From: Luteimonas viscosa
Lineage (GTDB): Bacteria; Pseudomonadota; Gammaproteobacteria; Xanthomonadales; Xanthomonadaceae
Length of the DNA: 64,000 nt
Reading direction: 5' to 3'
NCBI RefSeq assembly: GCF_008244685.1
Contig: NZ_VTFT01000001.1
Coordinates: forward strand, 2,521,248 to 2,585,247
Numbering within the stretch: position 1 is the first letter of the stretch; each line of letters starts with the position of its first letter. Below, in pieces: positions 17,978 to 24,877 of this stretch. The translations under genes and the position numbers were made by a program. The notes under the pieces are model-generated. The model was not told where the DNA came from and made no database searches. It saw only the letters and a program-made list of their open reading frames with translations.

Positions 17978-18235
17978 ATGAACTTCATCATCTACCTGAT
18001 CGTCGGCGGCATCGCGGGCTGGCTCGCGAGCATGCTGATGCGTACCGATGGCCAGCAGGGCATCATCCTCAACGTGGTCGTGGGCATCATCGGTGGCTTC
18101 ATCGGTGGCTGGCTGCTGCCGATGATCGGCTTCGGCCTGGGCGGCGGCTGGATCGGGTTCCTGATCACCGCGCTGATCGGTGCGATCGTCCTGCTCGCGA
18201 TCGTGAACCTGTTCCGGCGTGGCAGCGTGCGCTGA
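17978..18235 (+). CDS. GlsB/YeaQ/YmgE family stress-response membrane protein
   Basis: An 85-residue protein with three hydrophobic segments separated by glycine-rich turns: IIYLIVGGIAGWLASMLM, IILNVVVGIIGGFIGGWLL and WIGFLITALIGAIVLLAIV. This is the transglycosylase-associated/YeaQ small membrane family, often induced by general stress. It has a strong AAGGAG ribosome site 8 bases before the ATG and its own intrinsic terminator at 18260-18287, so it looks monocistronic. The molecular role is not known. Confidence 0.93.
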   Translation: MNFIIYLIVGGIAGWLASMLMRTDGQQGIILNVVVGIIGGFIGGWLLPMIGFGLGGGWIGFLITALIGAIVLLAIVNLFRRGSVR

Positions 18236-18259
18236 ACGAAGCGCTCCGTTCGGCCAAGG

Positions 18260-18287
18260 AAAAAGCCCGGCGCAAGCCGGGCTTTTT
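18260..18287 (+). terminator. Intrinsic terminator after the YeaQ-family gene
   Basis: GCCCGGC / GCCGGGC stem with a GCAA tetraloop, preceded by AAAAA and followed by TTTTT, so it can act in both directions. Confidence 0.92.
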
Positions 18288-18392
18288 CGTTGCCTTCGCA
18301 CCGATGAACCATGCGCCACCCGTAGGGCCCATTTCACGGCCGGTTGCGGCTGGTGATCCCAGCATGCGTCTTCCCCACGAAAGGAGTGCGCC

Positions 18393-18857
18393 ATGCGAAC
18401 CTTCCGCGACATCCCGCTCAGCCGCGACATCCCGCTCAGGACCACGCAGGCCTGCCTTGTCCTTGCCCTGTTCGCGGCCGCCGGCGCCGCATACGCGCAG
18501 GACGCGCTGACCGCCGCCGAAGTCCGCGCCAGGCTCGAGGCGCAGGGCTATACCGACGTCGACGACGTCGAGTTCGACAACGGCACCTGGAGCGCCGACG
18601 CACGCAGCGCCGATGGCAACCGGATCGGGGTGTCGATCGATGCCCGCACCGGCACCGTGTACCCGGACGAGCAGGTCGCGAACCTGGGCGAGGCTGACAT
18701 CGAGGCCAAACTCGTCGCCGCGGGGTACAGCAACGTGCACGACGTCGAGTTCGAGGACGGCCTGTGGAAGGCGGAAGCCGACGATCCCGCCGGCAAGGAT
18801 GTGGAACTGCGCCTGGATCCGGCCGATGGCCGCATCATCGGCAAGGACAAGGACTGA
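18393..18857 (+). CDS. Secreted tandem PepSY-domain protein
   Basis: A 154-residue exported protein. A signal peptide runs to about residue 36 (TTQACLVLALFAAAGAAYAQ, cleavage after AYA). Two PepSY-like repeats follow: ARLEAQGYTDVDDVEFDNGTWSAD and KLVAAGYSNVHDVEFEDGLW, each ending with a short Asp-rich strand. PepSY proteins are periplasmic and thought to inhibit or modulate proteases or two-component sensors. An AAAGGAGT ribosome site precedes the ATG. No sensor kinase is adjacent. A stem-loop between it and the convergent next gene probably ends both transcripts. Confidence 0.88.
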   Translation: MRTFRDIPLSRDIPLRTTQACLVLALFAAAGAAYAQDALTAAEVRARLEAQGYTDVDDVEFDNGTWSADARSADGNRIGVSIDARTGTVYPDEQVANLGEADIEAKLVAAGYSNVHDVEFEDGLWKAEADDPAGKDVELRLDPADGRIIGKDKD

Positions 18858-18931
18858 TCGCCTGGCGAGGATTGCGTACCGGCGCGCGCGAGCGCGTGCG
18901 CGATGCGGACAAGCCAGGAGATGGCTGCAGG

Positions 18932-18956
18932 CGATGCCCGGCGATGCCGGGCATCG
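18932..18956. terminator. Strong hairpin between convergent genes
   Basis: An 11-base perfect stem CGATGCCCGGC / GCCGGGCATCG with a GAT loop lies between the PepSY gene and the convergent reductase gene. It is not followed by a clean T run, so termination is inferred from position. Confidence 0.55.
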
Positions 18957-18978
18957 TCGTCTCCGGAAACGCGCCGGC

Positions 18979-19554
18979 TCAGGCGAAACGGTAGGTGAGC
19001 ACCTGCGCACCGGAGTCGAAGGTGCGACAGCCCTCCAGCGCCAGCGCCCGCTGGCCCAGGTCGGCGGGCGCGAACGGACGCCCGGTGCCGACCAGCACCG
19101 GCAGCGTGCGCAGGCGCAGCAGGTCGACCGCACCGGCGCGCAGCAACGCGTCCGTCAAGGTCAGGCTGCCCCAGACGACGATGTCGCCATCGACCTGCCG
19201 ACGCAGCGCCTGCAGCGACGCGACGCCATCGCCGCGCAGGATCCGCGCACTGTCGCCGCGCGTGCCCCAGGGCGCCGCCGCCAGGGTCGAGGAGACCACG
19301 TACTTCGGCAGTGTGTTGATCGGCGCCGCCACGCGTTCGACCTTCGGCGAAGTGTCCGGCCAGTACGCCTCGAACATGCCGTAGGTGATCCGGCCCAGCA
19401 CGATCGCCCGGACCGGGTCGAGCATGCGCATCTGCTCGTCCTCCATCTGCGGGTCCTGCAGTTCCCCGGTCGAGCCGAAGAAGTCGATGCCGCCGTCGGG
19501 CCCGGTGGCGTAGCCGTCGGCGCTGACGATCTGCTCGACGATGATCCTGCCCAT
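18979..19554 (-). CDS. Dihydrofolate reductase family protein (RibD C-terminal type)
   Basis: A 191-residue protein starting GRIIVEQIVSADGYATG. It has the RibD-C/DHFR-like NADPH-binding pattern (AIVLGRITYGMFEAYWP, KYVVSSTLAAAPWG, DIVVWGSLTLTDALLRAGAVD, PVLVGTGRPFA). Such stand-alone proteins are common, and their substrate is usually unknown. The ATG at 19554 gives the normal family start. It is divergent from the NADPH-dependent FMN reductase gene, with 113 bases between starts, so the two may answer the same signal. Confidence 0.88.
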   Translation of the reverse strand: MGRIIVEQIVSADGYATGPDGGIDFFGSTGELQDPQMEDEQMRMLDPVRAIVLGRITYGMFEAYWPDTSPKVERVAAPINTLPKYVVSSTLAAAPWGTRGDSARILRGDGVASLQALRRQVDGDIVVWGSLTLTDALLRAGAVDLLRLRTLPVLVGTGRPFAPADLGQRALALEGCRTFDSGAQVLTYRFA

Positions 19555-19667
19555 GGAAGACCTCCCGCGCTGGTTGTCCTTCACGACGAACGCAGGCGCT
19601 CCGGTTCGACGTCGCCGCGGCTGTGGAGGCGCGCTAGCATGGGGGCATCCCACGGAGGTCTCGCACG

Positions 19668-20219
19668 ATGGCGAACCTGCTCGGCATCTCCGGCAGCCTG
19701 CGCGCCGGCTCGTTCAATACCGCGCTGCTGCGTGCGGCCGCCCGCGACCTGCCGGAGGGGGTGTCGCTCGATGTCGCCACGCTGCACGGCATCCCGCTGT
19801 ACGACGGCGACGGGGAAGCGGCATCCGGGCTTCCACCGGCGGTCGAGGCACTGAAGCGGAAGGTGCGTGCCGCCGACGGCGTGCTGCTGGCCACTCCGGA
19901 GTACAACAACGGCATCCCCGGCGTGTTCAAGAACGCGATCGACTGGCTGTCGCGTCCGGCCGCGGACATCCCCGCGGTGTTCGGCGGGCGCGCTTTCGCC
20001 GTCGTCGGCGCATCGCCCGGCGGCTTCGGCACGATCCTCGCCCAGGATGCCTGGTGGCCGGTGCTGCACACCCTGCGCGCGCGGGCGTGGTTCGGCGGAC
20101 GGCTGATGGTGTCGCGTGCGGGCGGCGTGTTCGATGCCGGGGGCGAGCTGGTCGACGACAAGGTCGCCGCGCAGTTGCGGCAGTTCGTGGCCGGCTTCGC
20201 GGCATTCGCCCGCGGCTAG
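19668..20219 (+). CDS. NADPH-dependent FMN reductase
   Basis: A 183-residue flavodoxin-fold reductase. The FMN phosphate loop is SGSLRAGSFN and the second flavin loop is ATPEYNNGIPGVFKNAIDW, both diagnostic of the NADPH:FMN reductase/azoreductase-like (ChrR/YieF) family. A GGAGG ribosome site precedes the ATG, and a TAGCAT -10-like box lies about 28 bases upstream. It is likely a cytosolic quinone, azo or chromate reductase; which one cannot be told from sequence. Confidence 0.93.
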   Translation: MANLLGISGSLRAGSFNTALLRAAARDLPEGVSLDVATLHGIPLYDGDGEAASGLPPAVEALKRKVRAADGVLLATPEYNNGIPGVFKNAIDWLSRPAADIPAVFGGRAFAVVGASPGGFGTILAQDAWWPVLHTLRARAWFGGRLMVSRAGGVFDAGGELVDDKVAAQLRQFVAGFAAFARG

Positions 20220-20384
20220 GGCAGCCCCTCGCCCGGCGCCGCGGTTCCGTGCTGCGGTGGGCAGGCGGCCCGCTCCACCGGCTTTCCGCCAACGTTGCCG
20301 AGGGACCTAGGGTCGCTCCGGATACCGGTGGCGCGCACGCAAGGCTAAGGTCCGCGGCATCCATCCTTCGCGGAGCGCGCCGTC

Positions 20385-22520
20385 GTGTCCGAGATCTACG
20401 GCATCGATTCGAGTACCTACCACCGGCTGCCGCCGGAAGACCAGCAGGCGATCCGCGACAGCCACCAGGCGACGCAGGCCGACCCGCCCACGGCGGAGGC
20501 CACGACCGTTGCGGACGCGCCTACGGTCGAGCCGCCCACCTTCGCCACCGCGCAGACGCCCGCCGAGGCGGTCGAGGCGATCCACGACCTGCCCCTGCCC
20601 ACCTGGTCCGACATCCCCACCGGCTTCCCCGACGAGGACCGGCGCTCGATCTACGAAGCGCGCGTGGAGACGTTCAACGAGCGCCGCGCCGCGCAGGCGC
20701 AGGCCGCGATCGACCGGCTCGAACCGCAACTGTCGGATTACGACGCGCTCAACGGCGCGACGCGATCGCTCGAGTACGGCGATGCGCGCAGCGCGTTCGC
20801 CAACGATCCCCACGTGCAGCAGTTGCACCGCATCGTCGACGAGGCCACCACCCGGCCGACCGAGGTGCCCGCCTACCTGCGCACCGGCGGCGGACCGTCC
20901 ACCGACGTGACCCGGCTCGACATCACACAGGTGCGCACCGCGCTCGGCGCGCTCGGGATCGACCTGCCCGCCGACGCCACCCCGGCGCAGGTGCAGGCCG
21001 GCTACGAAGTGCTGGCGCTGGCGCCGGACGGCGTGCTGGCCTGGGCGATCAACCCCGGCCAGCAGGTGCATTTCGAGACCCCGGTCGCAGGCGCGGCGAC
21101 CCTGCCGCTGCCGGTGCGTGGAGGCGTCGACCTCACCCTGGTCGGACAGGTGGACATGTCCGGCGTGCAGACCGGCATCGATTTCAGCCAGACCCAGACC
21201 TTCGAGCTGGAAGTGCAGATGCAGGGCACCGCCACCGCAGCCGTCGGCCGCACGCCGCTCAACAAGTACTACGAGTGGGGCAGCCGCATCGCCGAGCGTT
21301 TCGACGCGTTCCCCGAACTGCGCAACATGGTCGACAACTCGCCGCTGCTGCGCAACGTGGTCAAGGGCCTGCCGATCCCGGTCTCGGGCAGCTACGAGCA
21401 GTTCGCCGGCACCCGCGTGACCTACGAAGCGGTGGTGACGCCCGAGCAGGGCGCACGGATCGCCGATGGCGACCTCGCCGCCGCGCCCAATCCGCTCGAC
21501 CCGATGTCGATGCCGATCGGCACCGGCACCCTGATCCGCGGCCAGACCCTGACCGGCAGCCACTTCGAGGCGAACTACAAGCTGCTGCACCTCAACGGCA
21601 CCACCACCGACCTCTCGGGCCAGGGCTTCGGCGTGCGCCGGATCGACGCCAACACCTTCGAGATCGTCGCCGGCGACGTCGAGACGGTGGAGAACGACAT
21701 GTTCTTCGGCCTGGGCTACCGCGGCATCGGCGCGATCGGCCTCGGCGCCGACCGCAGCCTGGAGGAGCGTTCGATGTCGGTGGCGCAGCTCGACCTGCGC
21801 ACCGAGGAAGGCCAGGCGGCCTACCAGGCATTCATGAGTTCGGGACAGATGCCGGACTGGTCGCCGCCGGGCGTGCTGCGGGCGGGCACCACCGAGGTAC
21901 TGGCCGCCGACCACGAGGCGCGCTTCGGCCTGGAGATCGGCGGCTTCGGCTGGAGTACGCAGATCAACAGCAGCGAACTGGAGATCGTGTCCACGCGCTG
22001 GGCCGATGGCACCACCGAAAACACCGGCTCCTACCGGGTCGGCGACAACCACTACAGCCAGGTCACCTGGAACAGCGATGCCGCCGGGCAACCGGTGCCG
22101 GGGACCACCCGCTACGGCATGGTGCTGGCGAACTACGATCCCGCGCTCGCTTCCTACCTGTACGACGCCTACAACGCCGACACTTCGAACCTCGGCGCAC
22201 ACCAGTCGAGGGATTACGACGGCAACCAGCACGTGCGGCTGGAGTTCACCGAGTCCGAGCTGATCGCACTGCGCGACGATGCACGCGGTTTCATGCAGTC
22301 CGACGAGTATCGCGCCGAGCGCTTCGAGGCGCTGCAGTCGCAGGACATGGGCGGCACCAGCTTCACCGAGAGCCTCGCGCTGGCCGAGACCCCGGACGAA
22401 GTGTTCCGTGTGCTGTCCAACGACTTCTACCAGTACTCGATGAGCGAGGGCCTGCTCGGCCTGACCCTCGATACCGGCCAGAACACGCCGGGCACGCTGA
22501 CCGTCCGCGACGCGGGCTAG
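20385..22520 (+). CDS. Large cysteine-free acidic protein of unknown function
   Basis: A 711-residue protein with a GTG start and a CGGAG ribosome site. I do not recognise its family. It contains no cysteine, is acidic and rich in Thr, Glu and Asp, and has neither a signal peptide nor membrane helices. The first 60 residues are proline/threonine-rich (a flexible tail starting SEIYGIDSSTYHRLPPEDQQ). A helical stretch follows to about 150. Then comes a long, probably beta-rich body with a short helical insert near residues 290-340 (KYYEWGSRIAERFDAFPELR). The lack of cysteine and of a Sec signal would fit a protein exported by a dedicated machine (type I, IV or VI), but no secretion motif is clear. 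It stands alone between a reductase and the DUF5671 gene. Confidence 0.8.
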   Translation: MSEIYGIDSSTYHRLPPEDQQAIRDSHQATQADPPTAEATTVADAPTVEPPTFATAQTPAEAVEAIHDLPLPTWSDIPTGFPDEDRRSIYEARVETFNERRAAQAQAAIDRLEPQLSDYDALNGATRSLEYGDARSAFANDPHVQQLHRIVDEATTRPTEVPAYLRTGGGPSTDVTRLDITQVRTALGALGIDLPADATPAQVQAGYEVLALAPDGVLAWAINPGQQVHFETPVAGAATLPLPVRGGVDLTLVGQVDMSGVQTGIDFSQTQTFELEVQMQGTATAAVGRTPLNKYYEWGSRIAERFDAFPELRNMVDNSPLLRNVVKGLPIPVSGSYEQFAGTRVTYEAVVTPEQGARIADGDLAAAPNPLDPMSMPIGTGTLIRGQTLTGSHFEANYKLLHLNGTTTDLSGQGFGVRRIDANTFEIVAGDVETVENDMFFGLGYRGIGAIGLGADRSLEERSMSVAQLDLRTEEGQAAYQAFMSSGQMPDWSPPGVLRAGTTEVLAADHEARFGLEIGGFGWSTQINSSELEIVSTRWADGTTENTGSYRVGDNHYSQVTWNSDAAGQPVPGTTRYGMVLANYDPALASYLYDAYNADTSNLGAHQSRDYDGNQHVRLEFTESELIALRDDARGFMQSDEYRAERFEALQSQDMGGTSFTESLALAETPDEVFRVLSNDFYQYSMSEGLLGLTLDTGQNTPGTLTVRDAG

Positions 22521-22697
22521 CTGCACCGCGCGCACGCGGCCACGACCGGGCTACGCGACGCAGGCGGTCGGGGGTGAGCGCCGGTGACGCGACGGCGTGG
22601 CCGCACGGTCGCGTGAGCGTCGACTTCGCGCATGCGGCTTGACGGCCGTCGAGGGCGCGGCCACGGTGGTGGCCGGATGCCAACGGGAGCAACGGCC

Positions 22698-23342
22698 ATG
22701 GCCCAGGCCACGCAGGAACTGGAACGCTTCGTGCGCGACGCGCTCGCCGCGGGCGCGTCGCGGCAGCAGGTGGAATCGGCGCTGGCAGAGGCCGGCTGGA
22801 CGCCCGAGCAGGCGCGCGTGGCGCTTGCGGCCTACGCCGACCTAGACTTCCCGGTGCCGGTGCCGCGACCACGGCCGCAGTTGTCGGCCCGCGAGGCGTT
22901 CCTGTACCTGCTGCTGTTCGCAACCCTCTACCTCTCTGCCTGGCACCTGGGCAGCCTGTTGTTCGACCTGGTCAACCATGCCTTCCCGGATGCGGCCGAT
23001 CCGGAGTACCGCGTGCGCAGCCTCGGGCAGTCGATGCGCTGGTCGATCGCGACCCTGGCGATCGCGTTCCCGGTGTTCGCCTTCCTCGCGCGCCACATCG
23101 GCATGGACCTGGCGCGGCACCCGGTCAAGCGGCTCTCGCCGGTACGCCGCTGGCTGACCTACCTGACGCTGTTCATCGCCGCCGCCGCGCTGATCGGCGA
23201 CCTGATCGTGCTGGTCTACAACGTGCTCGGCGGCGAGACGAGCGTGCGCTTCCTGTTGAAGGTCGGCGTGGTCGGGGCGATCGCGGGCACGATCTTCGGT
23301 TATTACCTGGTCGACCTGCGGCGCGAGGAGCACGAGTCGTGA
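22698..23342 (+). CDS. DUF5671-domain membrane protein
   Basis: A 214-residue protein. An N-terminal helical, UBA-like segment (LERFVRDALAAGASRQQVESALAEAGWTPEQ split by turns) is followed by four predicted membrane helices, including AFLYLLLFATLYLSAWHLG and LIGDLIVLVYNVLGG. This is the DUF5671 arrangement. The ATG at 22698 follows GGGAG at the right distance; an in-frame start at 22632 has no such site. The next gene begins with a GTG that overlaps its stop codon by four bases, so the two form a coupled pair. Function unknown. Confidence 0.82.
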   Translation: MAQATQELERFVRDALAAGASRQQVESALAEAGWTPEQARVALAAYADLDFPVPVPRPRPQLSAREAFLYLLLFATLYLSAWHLGSLLFDLVNHAFPDAADPEYRVRSLGQSMRWSIATLAIAFPVFAFLARHIGMDLARHPVKRLSPVRRWLTYLTLFIAAAALIGDLIVLVYNVLGGETSVRFLLKVGVVGAIAGTIFGYYLVDLRREEHES

Positions 23343-23818
23343 GCGGCGCGAGCGTGGGACGCCGGCTGGTGATCCTGGCGGCGGTCGTGATCGCGGCGAC
23401 CGTGATCACCGCGATCATGGTGATCGGTTCGCCGGCGGCGCAGCGCGCCTCGAAGCTGGATGCGCGACGGGTCGCGGACCTGCGGCGGATCGAAGCGGCG
23501 ATCGGAGAGCACGCGAAGCTGCACGATGCCCTGCCGCGCGACCTCGGCGCACTGCTGCCGGGTACGGAACGTGGGCTCGCGACCGTCGACCCCGACAGCG
23601 GCGCGTCCTACGTCTTCGAGGCGATCGACCGGCGCCGCTACCGCCTGTGCGCCGACTTCGCCACCGACAGCCGCATCCGGGTCCGCCAGGCCGAGCCCAT
23701 GTACGACGATGCCTGGCTGCATCCGCCCGGGCGGCACTGTTTCGAACGGCGGCTGGAGCGCGACGTGGATGCGCGAGCGACCGGCCCCGCGCCGCGTCCC
23801 GGTCCGGGCACCGAATAA
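23339..23818 (+). CDS. Small single-pass membrane protein of unknown function
   Basis: A 159-residue protein starting with GTG inside the stop region of the preceding gene (GTGA overlap). One hydrophobic helix (VILAAVVIAATVITAIMVI) anchors a soluble domain with DARRVADLRRIEAAIGEH, a pattern that resembles the N-terminal helix of pseudopilin-like proteins, though a classic prepilin cleavage site is missing. The domain contains two cysteines. It is coupled to the DUF5671 gene and probably works with it. The transcript would run into the inverted repeat pair at 23855. Confidence 0.72.
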   Translation: MSGASVGRRLVILAAVVIAATVITAIMVIGSPAAQRASKLDARRVADLRRIEAAIGEHAKLHDALPRDLGALLPGTERGLATVDPDSGASYVFEAIDRRRYRLCADFATDSRIRVRQAEPMYDDAWLHPPGRHCFERRLERDVDARATGPAPRPGPGTE

Positions 23819-23854
23819 CGGGTTGCAGCCGAACGCGTCGTCTACCCTTGCAGC

Positions 23855-24024
23855 GTAGCCCGGATAAGCGCAGCGCATCCGGGACCTCCGCGGACGACAA
23901 AGCGCCAGGTACAGACAATCCAGGCGAATGCGACCACATGGCCGCGGCGCGCAGGCCGGGTGGCCTGCGCCGTCCTTTCGGGGTGCGGAGAGTTTCCCGG
24001 ATGCGCTGCGCTTATCCGGGCTAC
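23855..24024. repeat. REP/BIME-like pair of 30-base inverted repeats
   Basis: 23855-23884 begins GTAGCCCGGATAAGCGCAGC, and 23995-24024 is its perfect 30-base reverse complement. The 110-base spacer holds a hairpin with a 9-base stem (23949-23957 with 23962-23970). A variant of the same unit occurs at 62167-62249. It lies between convergent genes, where such elements often act as 3'-end barriers or terminators. Confidence 0.85.
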
Positions 24025-24060
24025 GCGGTGCGTCGATACACCGGCGCTGCTCGCCCTGCC

Positions 24061-24834
24061 TCAACCGGCGAGCGTCACCCACGCCGGCGCGTGGTCGCTC
24101 GGCCGCTCCCAGGTGCGCGGTTCGCGGTCGATGCCGGAGGCGGCTGCGTGCCCGCGCAACGCGTCCGACACCAGGGTCAGGTCGATGCGCAGGCCGAGGT
24201 TGCGGCGGAACGCGGCCTGGCGGTAGTCCCACCAGCTGAAGATGCCGGCCTCGTCGTTGTGCAGGCGGAACGCGTCGTGCAGGCCCAGCGCCTGCAATCT
24301 CCTCAAGGCATCGCGCTCGGCGGCCGAGGTGAGGATGTGGCCATCGTTCCAGACCAGCGGATCGTGCACGTCGCGGTCGTCGGGCGCGATGTTGAAATCG
24401 CCCAGCACCACCAGTCTGGGGTGGCGCTGCAGCTCTTCGCCGAGCCAGCCGTGCACCGCATCCAGCCAGCGCAGCTTGTAGGCGTACTTCTCGGTGCCCA
24501 CGTCCTGGCCGTTGACCACGTACAGGTTGACGATGCGCACGCCGTCGACGGTCGCGGCGATCACCCGTTTCTGGTCGTCCTCGAAACCCGGGATGCCGGC
24601 CTGCACGTCCTCGATGGCGCGCTCGCGCGCGAGGATCGCCACGCCGTTGTAGGTCTTCTGGCCATGGAAGACGCTGCGGTAGCCCAGACCGGCCAGCGCC
24701 GTGTCCGGGAAGCGCGCGTCCTCGAGCTTGGTTTCCTGCAGGCCGACCACGTCCGGCTGCGTGTCGCGCAGCCACTGTTCCAGGTGCGGAAGACGCACGT
24801 TGAGCGAGTTGACGTTCCAGCTGGCGATGCGCAT
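24061..24834 (-). CDS. xth: Exodeoxyribonuclease III
   Basis: A 257-residue AP endonuclease/3'-5' exonuclease of base excision repair. Catalytic motifs are SWNVNSLNVRL (Asn), GLQETKLED (metal Glu), VVNGQDVGTEKYAYKLRWLD, GDFNIAP (Asp/Asn) and the closing RPSDHAPAWVTL (Asp-His pair). The length is normal. It lies 43 bases downstream of the c-di-GMP operon on the same strand and could be read through from it, but the function suggests independent expression. Confidence 0.95.
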   Translation of the reverse strand: MRIASWNVNSLNVRLPHLEQWLRDTQPDVVGLQETKLEDARFPDTALAGLGYRSVFHGQKTYNGVAILARERAIEDVQAGIPGFEDDQKRVIAATVDGVRIVNLYVVNGQDVGTEKYAYKLRWLDAVHGWLGEELQRHPRLVVLGDFNIAPDDRDVHDPLVWNDGHILTSAAERDALRRLQALGLHDAFRLHNDEAGIFSWWDYRQAAFRRNLGLRIDLTLVSDALRGHAAASGIDREPRTWERPSDHAPAWVTLAG

Positions 24835-24877
24835 TCGAACTTGCGGGCGACGGGCGACAGGCCCCTGGCCGACGATG

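Noticed and set aside
18932-18956. Operator or riboswitch between the PepSY and reductase genes
   Set aside because: The hairpin lies between two convergent 3' ends, where a terminator role is simpler.
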